DNA of 64,000 bases from Liolophura sinensis (Eukaryota; Mollusca; Polyplacophora; Chitonida; Chitonidae): the NCBI RefSeq assembly GCF_032854445.1, contig NC_088306.1:15249386-15313385 (forward strand). The letters run 5' to 3'. The translations under genes were made by a program, and so were the position numbers. Below are positions 36,604-50,962 of the stretch, one piece after another. The first letter of the stretch is position 1; every line of letters starts with the position of its first letter. A model generated the notes under the pieces. That model was not told the DNA's origin. It worked only from the letters and a program-made list of their open reading frames with translations, and did not search any database.

Positions 36604-38344
36604 TTATATCTTTAGAACCAGGAACTCAGTTTTTTCTCTGCCGTAACCCGATTCCTGGTTTGCTTGTTAAACGTATGATTGTGGTGTCTGAATGTCCTAT
36701 ACATACTACATTTGCCTGTAACAATGTCATGGTCTGTAAGAATTTCAGATTAAAGATGAATTTAATGAGTAACAAAGCCCCGCCCACCTCCACCCCCCTC
36801 AAAAAAAGAAAAAAAAAATGGCTGTTTAGTTCTAATTTCACTCCTCTTCCAAAGTAATTCAGGTTATGTTATTTGTTGTCTTTTCTTTTAAATTATCTTT
36901 TATAAAATTATTTCATTGTTCTAGCACTACTATAATAATCAATACGCATGACTGAATGCAGGAAGCTGATTAACCCTGTTGTTCTGACAGTCACTGTTCA
37001 GCTTGTGATTCAAAGTGGTATTTATGATCAAGTAGCATCTTAGTATGACAAGGGTTAACAACTGATAGAAGCTGATGGACTGTATATAGTCTCACCAGAA
37101 AAACCACCACTAAATCTGTCATATTCTGTGAGACGAGGAATTCTCATGGAGACCATTCTTTTTCTGATTGATTCTCCACATTTCCTCTGAGTGTACTCTT
37201 AAACTAGACCTGATCATAAATAATGTTAACGATGACATCTCGTCTTAAAGCTTGCAGTAACAACCAATAATACAATGTGTATGTCATTCCATTTATGAGT
37301 TTGGGCTGGAATTATACATTTGAAAACTCTTGAGACTATTTAAAAATATATTTCTGTAGAAGAGGTATCGGTTCTGAGTCATGCGAGGCATGTGTGTGTT
37401 TATTTTTATGTATATGCCGAGCAAATGTAGTTTTGTGTTTATTGGTAAACATGCCAGGAGTTATGAGCTGTTAATGGAAGGGAGATAACTCTAGTAAACA
37501 TCTGTGTCATGGAAGGTTCCACACAAATAAGCTACTGGGAGGTGTTTCTCACAGGCCTCGTAACATTGTGCTTGCCTAATGACATAGCTCTTAAGACTTG
37601 ACATTGCATTTACGACTGCTGTTAGTTACAACTCTCGGTAGTGCATCAGGGTTATTGGAGGTAAATTATGTAAGAGTACTACTATTGTGTGCTACTTTCA
37701 AGAAAAGTAAAGAATAAATGAAACCTACACATAGTTTTGGCATGAAAAAGTTTTAGTTGGAGAGATTCAGTTTCCCGTTGTTATGCCTTGCACGACCAAC
37801 ACGACCCCAAATATACAGTCTGTGAAAAATTCGTGAACATGGCATTGAAAACCAATCTACCAGTCATTTACTCAGTCAGGAGGCTTTTCATTGAAACTCG
37901 AGCCATATAAATCCAGGGAAATCCCACTTCATGGTATTATTCTTAGATGGTGATGGTGTATGGTGTCTAATCAGCTTTTGGGGGAAGAATAGGGGTTGGA
38001 AAGGGTTGGAAAGGATCCTGCCCAGTCTTCTGCGCTGCACTACCTTTATATTGCCCAACTACATGATAGTCTCACTGGCCAAGGTGTTTTGAAGAACTGA
38101 CTCGCTGAAACTCTTGGGTCCTTAACCAGTGATGTTGGATGTTCAAGTCTGGCTCTCGCTGTTTTGGCCGCATTTTTAAGTTGAGTTTCAATGAAAATAA
38201 TGTTGAAAGCTATGTCAGATAAGGAATAATTTTTCCCTGAGATACTGTAGTATTGAGACAACGCTATAGAAGCTCCTTTCTCTTGCCATTATGATTTGCC
38301 TGACTTTAAACACATGTACAAATGAAGAACTATGCATACCTTCA

Positions 38345-38500
38345 GTATATTTTTTTATTAATTAGATTGTTTGCTTAATGTCCTTCTTCATATGTGTCAT
38401 GTGGGTTATGCACTTTTATGGGTTGAGGAAAACCGGAGTGTGCTTAAATTAAACCATCGACCTTTGGCAAATTACTGATGAAGTTTACCACATTTTACGC
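38345..38500 (-). mobile_element. Diverged SINE-like repeat
   Basis: It contains tttattaattagattg, gaggaaaaccggagtg, and catcgacctttggcaaatta then ctgatgaagttt, similar in layout to 34735-34800. Confidence 0.4.
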
Positions 38501-38643
38501 ACATGTTTGCACACGATATCGGTGCAAGAAAAGGAAGTCGTTTTCAAAGAATGTTAGAAACACAAGCTTTGACACCTGCTTATTGTCACCATACAAGGCC
38601 CCCACGGAGACTTGGCGAGCAGAGGAAAACTTACATGATCATG

Positions 38644-38863
38644 TACTGTAATTCTACAACCTTTTGTTGTGTTTGCAAGATGTTGATTCAAGCATATTCT
38701 AAAGACATTTTTCTAAGTAGACTGATAAAATTATGCTCTTTATGAAGCCCTGAAATTGGCCAATCCAACCAATGTGGTTTTGTCTCCAAAATCTTATTGT
38801 AAATATACATAAATTGGACTGAAAGTTGCTCTTTCATATACAAAAAGGTTGAAGAATTAGGGT
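38644..38863 (+). mobile_element. MITE copy (subtype B)
   Basis: It starts tactgtaattctacaacctt and ends caaaaaggttgaagaattag. Internal blocks ttgattcaagcatattcta, gaagccctgaaattggccaa and ctgaaagttgctctttcata are shared with other subtype B copies. Confidence 0.85.
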
Positions 38864-40459
38864 GTGCTGTCTTTGCACATGCACATATATGTATGTTACG
38901 TTCTCTTTGCAAAAGTTTTACAGCTATACTGTCTTTCACAGGGTGCAAACAAACAGTTTTTGGTACACATGTTTATACATATGCTAAAATAAAGGTGTGT
39001 GTGTAGGGCACAGGTCAGAGGTCAGAGGTCTTTAGCCATCACTGTAGATATATACACAGGTATGCTTGTCAGCTTTGGTTTCACCATGCCATGAAAGAAA
39101 ACAATAGGCTTCATTTATTAAAATGTGATTTTGATTATTTCTTGGATTTCATTAAATGCCTTTATGATTTGTATGATATGATTACTACATGTATAATGGA
39201 TTTAATGTTAATTGTTTACATTGTTCAGCGATGGAAATAATGGGCTATTCTATTGAAGGGTACCTGTGCTTTTACATGAAAAGTTCAAAGGTGATGTATT
39301 GTCTTGTTCTGTGTATATTTATTCTAATGTGTTAATTGATGTTTGCTGCACACTTCATAATTCAGAAGCTTTGCAGTTTACAGACAAATCAAGTCTCAGT
39401 TTTAATTTTTCCAAAGTACATGCACAGTATAGCCACGGATGGTAAATCCATACTATCTGTGTAAATGTGTATCTTACATAAGACATCTGTCCCCCCCTTA
39501 TCAGCAGAATAGGGATGTCCAGGATCAGGGTCGAAGGTCAGAGTACAGTGTGAATGTGGTGGCCACATGTGCCTGAGGTTTATCAAGCCTCTGAGACAGG
39601 AAAGCCTCTGTGTGGGTTTGTCTACATTAACATGTGTGGGGTGATTCCACATTGAGGGACAGAAATTGTTTGCCAGGGTTTGGATTAAGTTTTATGCTGA
39701 TTTTCCTGATTCAACTCCACACATGTTTGTGTGCCTCACCAGCATAGAGAAGCACTGAGATTTGACTGCAGACTGGACAGTGCACTACAGCATAGGTGTG
39801 TACGTGGGACTTTACACATACTAGACTCACTTGGCTGTAGCTGAGATGTAAAGGTATGGGTTTTATCAATTTCCTAGCTCTCTTTGAAGTTAAATTTTAA
39901 TGTAGACATGAAGCCTTTTGGTATGGGATTTTAATGTCCTTTATGTGTACAGCCCTGTAAGAAAAGATCATGTTTTCGATTTTGTTCGTGCAAAACTGGA
40001 TATGAATTGCTCCTGAAATTCTCCAAGTGCTGACATTGAAGAATGAGGACTAGCTTAAAGTGGTCATACTGGGATTTACATTAAAGGTGCAGGTATTTTG
40101 ATTTTACCACCTTCATGAAAGCATATTCCTGATCTGACTTAGTTGACTTAAAATAGCGTGCATGTACAGAGAGGGGATAATATTTTTAGTTCAGGTGTTT
40201 TAAATATTTCATGCATAAAATTATAAAAATCTGATACCATCTGATAGTGTTTTAATATGTATTAAATGCTTAACTCACTGTTTTTATTTTGTTAAAAAGT
40301 ACCGTACAAAAGAGGAAAGCATGTATATACATACATGTATATTTAAGGCTAGAGCATATTATTGACATGCTCACGGCTATGTTATTGAACATGGTACTTA
40401 CCATGGACCTACATGTTAATATACAGGTGACAGCATGAATATGTACTTAATGAACATGT

Positions 40460-40460
<1 letters not shown>

Positions 40461-40532
<72 letters not shown>
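40461..40532. repeat. (AT)n microsatellite
   Basis: About 36 uninterrupted AT units. Confidence 0.97.
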
Positions 40533-40534
<2 letters not shown>

Positions 40535-41572
40535 GGTTATAATGTACATGAAATTAGGTTTAGTAAATTACGTAGACAGTCTCTTTATATTTATATCAAC
40601 TATAAAGCAAATTACAGTGTCTGCTATTAATTTATATCAATTATAAGTATCACTACAGCCTATATTATAGAGGTGTGCTCTATTTTTATAATTTTGATAT
40701 AGGAATCTTATAGATGAGCATTATAATGACTGCATGTGTGTACTACATGTGTGTACTACATAATACATTGGGTTCGTGCGAATTAATACTAGCTGGATAT
40801 GGCAGCTACAGCCAGATCCTCCTCTGTCTTCAGTATGATAAGGAAAGAAAAGAAAACTCCAGTACAATAGTAATAAGAATGTACAGGTATAAACAAATAA
40901 TGTCCCATGGCAGGCAGTGACAGCTAGTGGAGCATGATAATAAATCAAGGGTGCGCGGACACAATTTCTCCAAGAGGTTAGTGAGTGTATTTTTGGTAAC
41001 TTCTCTATGTAGTGTAAAATTAAGACATCATGACTGTAGTTAGCAGGGAAATTAATGATGGAAAACAGTTATTAGCATTATTGGGGATTTTTGAAATTGT
41101 GTTGAAATGAGCTTTACAGGCCAGTACACTATGTGCATGTATATATATCGATATGTACGGAATGTGTTTATTTTTGATAGATGTCACAATGGGTATGAGT
41201 ATGAGTATGCATATAAGCTGACTGTTTATTAAATTGAGATGCCAGGAATATATGGATATGGTTGACGATGAAAGTAAATGTTGTAATTGCAGAAAGTACA
41301 TGTAAGCTGGCTCACACACATAAACCATCAGTACATCAGTCAACAAATTTATACCACTTCTGATATAAATAGAAAGTCTATTGCTGTCCCAGCCACAAAT
41401 TTTAGTCAGAAGGTTTGTTAAACACTTGAAGACCAAAGCCTGGCATGTCTGGTGCGAGCACTCAGGGTTTTCTCCTCTGATGAGCTGGGCCGCCATAAAA
41501 TGGCTGAGAAATTGCTTATGTATTATTTACATATTATTGTGAGTGAGTAAGTGAGTGAGTGCTTGGGCACAT

Positions 41573-42413
41573 ATTATTATATGCACAGTTACACACTTAT
41601 ATGTTCAGTTACACACGTATATGTACAGTTACACACTTATATGTACAGTTACACACTTTTACATATATGTACACACTTATACCTATATGTAGTTACACAC
41701 TTATATGTACAGTTACACACGTATATGTTCAGTTACACACGTATATGTACAGTTACACACTTATATGTACAGTTACACACGTTTACATATATGTACAGTT
41801 ACACACATTTACACATATGTACAGTTACTCACTTATACCTATATGTAGTTACACACTTATATGTACAGTTACATACTTACATGTACAGTTACACATTTAT
41901 ATGTACAGCTACACACTTATATGTACAGTTACACACTTATATGTACAATTACACACTTTTACATATATGTACAGTTACACACTTATACATGTATGTACAG
42001 TTACACACTTATATGTACAGTTACATGCTCATATATACAGTTACACACTTATATGTACAGTTACACTCTTACATGTACGGTTACACACTTGTATGTACAG
42101 GTACATGCTTATATGTACATTTACACACTTTTACATATATGTACAGTTACACACTTATACATGTATGTAGAGTTACACACTTATATATACGGTTACATAC
42201 TTATATATACAGTTACACACTTATAGGTACAGTTACACACTTATATGTACAGTTACATATTTACATGTACAGCTACACACTTATATGTACAGTTACACAC
42301 TTTTACATACATGTACAGTTACACACTTCTACATGTTTATAGAGTTACACACTTATAGATACAGTTACATACTTATATGTATAGTTACACACTTATAGGT
42401 ACAGTTACACATA
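41573..42413. repeat. 20-bp minisatellite, about 42 units
   Basis: The unit is acacacttatatgtacagtt. Some units have an acttttacatat or gtatacctatat expansion or lack a few bases. Because 20 is not a multiple of three, plus-strand ORFs cycle through the unit frames (263, 203 and 121 codons, YTLICTVTH-type repeats). A fragment gtgagtgagtgcttggg, resembling the end of SINE family 3, directly precedes it at about 41551. Confidence 0.96.
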
Positions 42414-42984
42414 ATGAGCTTCAACAGACACATACACAAGCAGTCAAGTATGAAGTAACTAAATACATGTACATGTAATTGTATGTAAACAAAATCTTAA
42501 TTATAATTTGCATGTGATAAGTACCTGTGGATGCTGCTTCAGCGTTGAGTACTTTAGCCGCACATAATTAACCTTCTTTATTAGCTAGCTGTCCCAAATT
42601 TCAGTGTACCTAAATTCAAGTTACAGGCAGGCTATTAAGATATGTTTAGTTTGCCCCATGCCATCTATTTGTAGGTTTGGTGGGCTAGTCATTATTGTTT
42701 GTCAGGTGAAGCCTGTTTGTTTATAGCTATGTGCTAAAGAGTGACTAATTGCATAAGTGTGGAGTGAATGTACACTTGTGTACATCACTTAAACACCAGC
42801 TTGTCAGGGAGAAATACCAGAGGTATGTGTTAGCAGAACTAAGACAGGTCATATGAGTAATCACATTCGAATCCACAAGTTTTTTCTTAATACTTAAAGA
42901 GGCATTTGTGAATGGACATTATGCAGAGCTTAATTTAAATTTTAATTGCTGTGGAATCAATTTGAATCTGGCTGTTTCCATTGA

Positions 42985-43613
42985 CAGTAAACACACAGAG
43001 ATTTTACATGTATGCCACTGCTGAGGTATATTTCCTATGGGCTGACAATAAACACAGGGATTTTGCATGTCTGCCACTGCTGAGGTATATTTCCTATGGA
43101 CTGACAATAAGCACAAGGATTTATGCCACTGCGGAGGTATATTTCCTATGGACTGACAATAAGCACAAGGATTTATGCCACTGCGGAGGTATATTTCCTA
43201 TGGACTGCCAGTTCACACACAGGGATTTTACATGTATGCCACTGCTGAGGTATATTTTCTATGGACTGACAATAAGCACAAGGATTTATGCCACTGCTGA
43301 GGTATATTTCCTATGGACTGACAATAAACACAGGGATTTTACATGTACGCCACTGCTGAGGTATATTTCCTATGGACTGACAATAAACACAGGGATTTTG
43401 CATGTATGCCACGGCTGAGGTATATTTCCTATGGACTGACAATAAACACAGGGATTTTACATGTATACCACTGCTGAGGTATATTTTCTATGGACTGACA
43501 ATAAGCACAAGGATTTATGCCACTGCTGAGGTATATTTCCTATGGACTGACAATAAACACAGGGATTTTACATGTGCGCCACTGCTGAGGTATAGTTCCT
43601 GTGGACTGACAAT
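42985..43613. repeat. Minisatellite with two unit lengths (59 and 52 bp), about 12 copies
   Basis: ctatggactgacaataa starts occur at 43035, 43094, 43146, 43198, 43259, 43311, 43370, 43429, 43488, 43540 and 43599. Successive spacings are 59, 52, 52, 61, 52, 59, 59, 59, 52 and 59. Long units carry cacagggattttacatgtat, short units carry gcacaaggatttat, and both end ctgaggtatatttc. ORFs of 145 and 89 codons arise from the array. Confidence 0.96.
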
Positions 43614-44654
43614 AGACATGATAAACAGGCAGGGATTTTATAAATGTACCAACACTCAGGGGATATATTAGTATTTGCTGTTTTTGTGGATGTGGATAGT
43701 AATATGTTCTTACTGTATTTCACCTGAAGTTAACCATTTTTCATGACATTGACATTTTTTCTTTTAGAGAATTACAAGTATGTCATTAAAAATATCATTT
43801 TAAGGCTTTTATGTGCTTTGAAAGTGCATTTTTACATACAAGTCTTTAGTGTTTCTTTATAGTAATTATCCATTGTTTTCTTTATGGGAATTATTTATTT
43901 ATTTCTTTACGGTAACTAATCATTGTTGTCAAATGTTCACTTTTAAGTGGGTGTGTGGTGGTACTCTGTGAGAGAGATGGTAAAGCAGCTCATGTTTTGT
44001 TTTGTGTTTTATCAAGGTTATAGCATTTAAAATGGAATTGAATGTTCCAGTTGGGGATTTATGAGGCAAAATTACACAGTTTTGGTTCTCCAGGTTTACA
44101 TTGTTTCACTGATAGGTCAGCTTACTTTTTTTTTTTGTTTATTGTTTTAGTAGACCACAGATGCAGGAAGGTTTTACAGTGTTTTATGCTAATCAATTTA
44201 GTTCTTGATATTTTGGCATCTGTGTGTTATTTGGATCCATCTTCACAACCCATACTTTTATACTTGAGGATGTGCATCTAATTAATACATGCATGTAAAG
44301 CCTAACCTTCATACTAACTGTGTGGACGACATGTAGGTAAAACAGATGGGGAGTTGTTCGAAAATCTGTGAGACGTTTATGGGGGAAATGCTTAATTTAA
44401 CTTGCTGTGGAAACATCCGTTCGCATCTTTCATATGCCAGTGGTTATTCATGCCTGCGAATTTTTTATTTCTAAGCTGGCATTTGCTTCTTACTTACTCA
44501 TTTTTTCTGGTGTGAGAAAGATAGAAACTATTACAGGAATATCATGTTTTTGACAAAGTGAAAGGCAATAAACCAACCTTTTCAAAGGGAAAAATTCTAA
44601 AATAAGCCTATATTTTGTTTAGACATAATATTAGAGAATATTCTGTCTCTATTT

Positions 44655-44873
44655 CCCAGCCTTTTCACATATGAAAGAACAACTTTGAGTGCAAGTTATG
44701 CACATTTTAATTTCATTTTGGAGACAAAACTACAATGATTGGATTGGCCAGTTTCAAGGTTTCAGAAGAGGTATGAATTCATCAGGTTGGACAGAATAAT
44801 GCCTTCGGAATACGCTCGAATAAACACCCTTACGAACATGCGAAAAGGTTGAAGAATTACAGTAACTAGACTA
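44655..44873 (-). mobile_element. MITE copy (subtype B), minus orientation
   Basis: The plus strand ends gcgaaaaggttgaagaatta then cagta, and the other end is cagccttttcacatatgaaa. Internal ttttggagacaaaactac and attggattggccagttt are the reverse complement of subtype B blocks. Confidence 0.85.
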
Positions 44874-46279
44874 AGAAAAAAATTGTAAAAACAATTTATT
44901 ACATTAGCCATTGACCAGTATGGTAGAACAAACTTTAGCATGAATCTTGAAATCTCTGAATATTGTAGATTAAGCCGCAGTATGCGGTTTAATTCAAGAC
45001 ATAAGGAACTACCCTGACCAGCGAGGCTTTATGAGCGTTTGGATTGTCTGTAGGTGTTGGTTGAAAGCTGGTCATGTTGTTTGAGATTAGGTCGCCCCAG
45101 TTTTCCTCTAAGCTTTGCCCGATGTGCAGTTCTCTCAATCCTGATCGAAAGCACATGAGTTTACAACTACTGATATAAATAAGTATTAAAAAAAAAAGAT
45201 GTATCAAGTTGTCCAACTTTGTAGTAAGATGTAGATGTAAACATGTAGATGTTAGAGAAACACCCTAGTGGCTCGTAAGGCATGCTGGGGTAAGTGTGTG
45301 TGCGTATGTCCTACACGTATATGATGCTGTGTCTTCTGATGGCGGAAGACTTGCCGAGAATCGTGTGTTTTTTTACACAATCTGCTTCTGTTGATACAAG
45401 TGTTCCTGGTTTTGATTTAGTACACGATTTGTATCTGACATTACAACAGTCTTCACGTTCAGTGTAAATGTCACCATCTTGCTAAACAAAGTGCTGCAGG
45501 AACTGTAGACAAAATTGTATCCTAACTCTTTGATATATTTCTTTCACTCAAAGATGGGATTTTTGGTAATTTGTTCGAACATAGTGAAGCCACTGGGAAA
45601 CTAGTATTTGTTTTAATTAAACAGATATTAATTGGTTTCTTTCATTAATTGAAAATTAATGAAATATGCTCACACAGCCTCTTAGACCTTTTTCTGTAGT
45701 TTTGTGCCTAGAATAAATGAATGAATGATTATGGCTGTACGCCACATTGGCTTTGTGTCTAGAGCTGTCTTCTCTACTTGACAAGCAGTTATGATGGTGG
45801 TTTGAGGAAGGACATGTCAGCATGGCCAATTTTTGCAAAATGGGTTTACTTACCTGACTGATATTTAAAATTTGTTTCATGATCATTTGCAAGGGATTTG
45901 GTTCATAGACAAGTGGTCATGGCCCTGGTCACATGAAGAATAGGTCCACTGCCATCCTTGGAGAGGGAATTCTGAAGATGAATTAGCTTCCATTGTTCTG
46001 AGAATTAATGATCATGGCTTTACGCCTTCTTTGGCGATGTTTCAGCCATATAGTGTGGCGATATTGTTCTGTGAAATTTAGTGGCAGTAAGCAGATGCCT
46101 GTACTCCCTGTACGAAGTTTGCTGGAGACAACACACCTTCCACCATCGGAAAGATTGACAGAATGATTGCATGAGGCTTGTCAGAGGTTGGTGATTTATC
46201 CTGCACTGTCTCGTTTTCCATAGTCATAACGGTTTCCTCCACCCATAGTATACTGACTGCCAATTCTTGAGAGGGGTGG

Positions 46280-46543
46280 GGGCCTCCGTGGCTCAGTCGG
46301 TTACCGCGCTAGCGCAGCGTAATGACCCAGGAGCCTCTCACCAATGCGGTCGCTGAGAGTTCAAGTCCAGCTCATGCTGGCTTCCTCTCCGGCCGTAAGT
46401 GGGAAGGTCTGCCAGCAACCTGCGGATGGTCGTGGGTTTCCCCCAGGCTCTGCCTGGTTTCCACCCACCATAATGCTGGCCGCCGTCATATTAGTGAAAT
46501 ATATAAGTGAGTACGGCGTAAAACACCAATCAAATCAATAAAA
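46280..46543 (+). mobile_element. SINE family 1, full-length near-consensus copy
   Basis: It spans ggcctccgtggctcagtcgg through gtctgccagcaacctgcgga and ccaccataatgctggccgcc to gtaaaacaccaatcaaatca. Flanking repeats ttgagaggggtgg (46267-46279) and ttgggaggggtgg (46544-46556) match at 12 of 13 positions. The high similarity to consensus suggests a fairly recent insertion. Confidence 0.93.
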
Positions 46544-46839
46544 TTGGGAGGGGTGGAAAATGGAAAAAGACTCATGTTGAATTTTTCTTGATGGTTTTAA
46601 ACAGATTTTCCTCAGGCAGTGATAGAAGTTTTCAAGAGATGGCTGTCTTCTGCTGGCAGTGCTGTGTAATTTTAACAGATGTTTTGTGGAACTTAATTTT
46701 TAACAAATTTTGTATTTCCTTTCACTATTAGTGAATCTTTTGAGACGATTAATATAATTACCCTTTGGACAGTGTTGCCTAAAGTGTTTCTGTTTTAATT
46801 TGCAACAGTTTTATGTGAGCCTCTCAGCTTGTCCATCCA

Positions 46840-46854
46840 TCCATCCATCCATCA
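46840..46854. repeat. Short (CATC)n tract
   Basis: ccatccatccatccatc. Confidence 0.85.
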
Positions 46855-49324
46855 TTACACCTGAAACAAGTGTGCATGGAACCCCTTTCAACATTGCACA
46901 CACCTAAAGCCCAAAACACAATAAAATTGTCAGCATATCTTAAATGGTTATACACTTGTGTTCCTTCTTTTCCCATTAAAAGCAGAAATTTAACTTATGC
47001 TCACAATTTTCTCATCACATAGCTTCTCCCATTTCTTCTATAAAAGCATGCATAGTATTTGATATTTGTGTTTTGAAATTAATGGTTTGATTGTCCACTC
47101 AACGTGAGACACATGCCAGAAGACATTTGGACATCCTAACTTTATGTAGTTGACGTTTAAACACAAACTTTTTGCCGTATGCAATATTTCTCTGACTGTA
47201 AATGCCCTTTTGTCAAATTTGGCTCCTGTAACCATTAGTCCATTTCTTTATTAACTTTCTTGAATGCTTGTAGCCAGCTAGGTTTACCAAACTTATACTG
47301 CATGTACTTGCTTTTACTAGTAAACATGTAATGAATATAACCCCATTAATTTCTGGAGACCATGGCTAATGTTCCAAGGTCTATTTTAGTTCATTTTTAT
47401 GACAGACCTGTAAACCTATTAAGCAATTTTCATCGAACTAAATGTGCCATGTGTGCTGCACCTGGTTATGCATAAGAAACCCTGTTGTTTTCCATTGACA
47501 TTGACCTGTTTTTTCAAGGTCATTTACTTTTTAAACATGCATTCCTTTGCTGCTGTGCTTATGGCCGAGGGTGTTCAGTGCATTGCAAAGTATTTTTTTT
47601 TGCAAAATAGCATTTCTGTTATTTTAACAGCGTGCGATAAAACCTGACTAATTTGCTCTGGTGTTCATTTAGTCTTTTTTAAATCCCAGAATTAGTGCGT
47701 TGTTGCTTGTTGGAACACAAAAGTGATCAGTTTCACGCCAAGGTAGATCCAAGCATTAGGCATCTTCAAGGCATTTTATTGGTGAACACTTTAATAGATT
47801 ACCACAGGTTTTTCTTCACACTGTATCTTCGGTTTACAGTTTGTCAAATTACAGTTATACATAGATGTAGCCTTTGAAGCATCCAGTGTTTTGTGCTCTT
47901 ATCTTTCCGCGCTACAAATGTGTTTCACAATCAAAGGTTAAAGCTTTTTGAGTCATTAAAACTGCTGTCAGTTAAATTTCATTTTATTTGCTTTTAATGC
48001 TTTGTTTTGTTAAAATACTGGTATACTTTTTTCAAACTTATGTGTTCATTTGTTTATTGGATTTCTTTAACAATATGGCTTACATTTTAAGATGTATGGA
48101 GAAAAAATACAGAGGACAGAGAAAAATTATATGCAGTATTTTCACAAAGTTTGGTCTGTAAAAATAATACATATACATTTTCAGAACCACATAAAGGCCT
48201 TAAAACAATAATTTTGATGCCAGCACTGACATTTTTCTTAGAAGAAATTAATCAACTCCACAAACACCTAGCTTTCAAGAGGCCCAATAATCGGTCAGAA
48301 TCATTAAAAAAAAATGTGTCAAGGGAAAAACCTGAACTTTTAAAATGCGAAATACAATATTTACTTCTTTGGTCAGATTAGAACAACTACATGTACATAT
48401 GAGTCATGTTTTATAAGCTGTTATAAACAAAGTGAACAAATGAGGAATAAAATCTCTTTTTGATTTCCAATTATCTTTTGAGAAGATTTCCAAAATGGCA
48501 AAGTTTCGTTTGGCAGGTGGAACATGAGAAATTCTTTATGTTTTTCATTTTCAACATTTAAAAGATTTATGTGTGAATTTATGAAATAATATAAATTCAG
48601 ACATTTACATTCAGGAATACATTCATGCTTACCCTGCTATTTTTAAAAAAGGGTAAATTTGTTGAAAATTGGTAGAACAGTGAAAATAACCTTTTCTGTA
48701 GTGTGTCACGTTTTCTGTATTACATGTGATGATTGTAAAGCAAAGAGGTACATGCAGTTCACATGTACTTAATAACTTAATAAAAGGTGATGAATGTCCA
48801 TTATTGCTAATTTCTGTGTGCATGCAGAATTGCATTTGGGCATTTCGAGCTTTCAAATTGTGAAAGATTTGATTTGTAAATATCATTTTCATTCTGCTTT
48901 GTCATTCCTCAAAGTTATTGCGGGAGCCAATGTCAAAACACAGGCTAAATTTAACCAATGAAATCATTTGCAATATAAAACCGTACTACGTAAAAAAAAG
49001 TGGTATGGAGTTTCGTGCCAGAAGAGATTGAAGAAAAGTGGACAATTCCGACATGGATTGTGTCTAAAGGATATATTAGTTTGTGACAGGCATCAAAGAC
49101 CATTGTTGAACAGCTCTTTATTCTTGTGTTCTTTATTAATGGTAATCTAATGTTATGGGGATAAATTGCAGACATTCACTCCTGATCATGTAGTATGTGC
49201 TGAGAGACTTGAGTGAGTAGGGCCAGCTCCTGTGTTCACAAACACTGCAGGCTAGCAGCAGATAATGATATGTTTTCACAAGGCTTGGAACCGCCTGATT
49301 TAGGCATTGAATAATCACATCCAT

Positions 49325-49424
49325 TTATAATTACTCCTATCTCCTATCCAGTTATAATTACTCCTATCTCCTATCCAGTTATAATTACTCCTATCTCCTA
49401 TCCAGTTATAATTACTCCTATCCA
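49325..49424. repeat. 27-bp minisatellite, about 4 copies
   Basis: ttataattactcctatctcc plus tatccag recurs at 49325, 49352, 49379 and 49406, and the last unit is shortened. Confidence 0.93.
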
Positions 49425-49609
49425 GGTTTGAATCAGTATCTACAATACACAGGTAATCGATGTGAACATGATCTTCATAAAGTTTTATTTACTTGTCAAC
49501 ATCTGATGTATCTGAAGTGAAACATACATTTTAAGTGGAATAACTGAGAACAGAGAAATGCTGTACAAATAAGGGCATGGTACCTTCAGTAATTATTGAT
49601 GTTAACAAG

Positions 49610-49815
49610 AACCTGGTCCGTGGCTTTTAGTGAACTTTATGCCCACTATACCCCACAGGAAACGTAAGCAAGTGTCGGCGCATGTTAATCCTTGACCATT
49701 ACCAGCCAGGAAGAAACTCGAATCCCTGACCAGCCCTGAAATGATCGAGCCACCCTCCAGAGAGTCGAGTCGTAGTTGGTTGACCACTCTGAAAATGTCA
49801 CAACCGTGAAAGGTG
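49610..49815 (-). mobile_element. Possible tRNA-derived SINE fragment
   Basis: On the minus strand there is a gtggtcaaccaactacgact head-like segment and a B-box-like ggattcgagtttcttcc. The stretch is more GC-rich than its surroundings and has no second copy in this window, so the call is tentative. Confidence 0.3.
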
Positions 49816-50962
49816 ACGCCTTTTGGGAGTGGAAATTTGGCCATGCCCCAGATACAAATTATCACCCTTGTTCATTTGAATGAGACATTTCAAGTGGTGA
49901 CCCATGCCAGTGATATGTATCAGCTCTGAAAAGTACATGGTTGTGCTTCAGTTTTGTCAACTTGTCTTTAGACACATGTTAGAAAGTGTAGTATTTTAGG
50001 TTTGTTTGTTTTTAATACTCTTTGCTTTGGTGGTAGTATCATTATTAACAATAAAACAGATCACATGGGTTGACTTTTCGTGGCTGGTCTGGAGCTTTTT
50101 TGATTAATTCACAAAGGAAAAGAATTATATACATGTATTTTATATGTATTTCGTTTATGTGAAAGGATGTTTGTTCATACTTTTTTTTAAAATAAGTTGA
50201 CAAATTAAGTCAAGTTAATCGTATTTATATTTTTACATTTGTATGTACATGTACATAGCTCTTTGCATGCGCAGTTGGCTGCGAAAACCTACCTTGTTAT
50301 TTAGACCACCATGTATAATTGGCTAATTGCTTGCTCATTTGCGCGGTGTCTGTCATAAGAAGTTATTAGCCTATCAGCCACCAACAGCTAAGTTTGAACA
50401 CCTGGCAAACCTAATGGACGAAAGGTGACAGGTCCTAGATTGGCGGGGTTCGGGCGTGTCAGAAGGGCTGTGGGTAAGCCTTGCTGTGTTCGTGAGAATG
50501 AGCCGTAAATTCTTCCCCTACCTTTAATCAGCGTGGAGAGCCAACCTAAAGGATTGGCTTGTTCAACCCATGTTCTGTAATGAGATGGCATGTCAAGTCA
50601 AAGCCCAGGAGAGACGGGCACTTCAGTGGCTGCTTTTAGATATATAGAATCTGGAATTGCAAGCTTAGAACATGTGGAAACTTTTCTGTGGCTATATACA
50701 TTTAGATAAGTGTAGGGAATAATATTTATATATATTTTTTATTTGATTGATATTTGACTTTTTCTGATAGCCGTCAGGATTTATTTGTGGTTTAATTGAA
50801 ACAGTGCCTAGGCTGAAGACACGAAGAATAGAAATTATAACACTTTTTGGCAGAATTAAGACTATTATCTTAAGTCTAAAGAATTTTAGACTGCAAGGGG
50901 ATTGTTTAATTGGTTAGGCTGGAGATGCTTGTCTTTCCTATGCACACAGAAGGCATTAATTC

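Noticed and set aside
41551-42342. 263-codon plus-strand ORF with YTLICTVTH repeats
   Set aside because: It is produced by a 20-bp tandem repeat cycling through its frames; there is no unique coding sequence, domain or splice context.
50388-50591. GC-richer 67-codon minus-strand ORF
   Set aside because: The base composition is notable, but no family, splice site or repeat copy is recognised.
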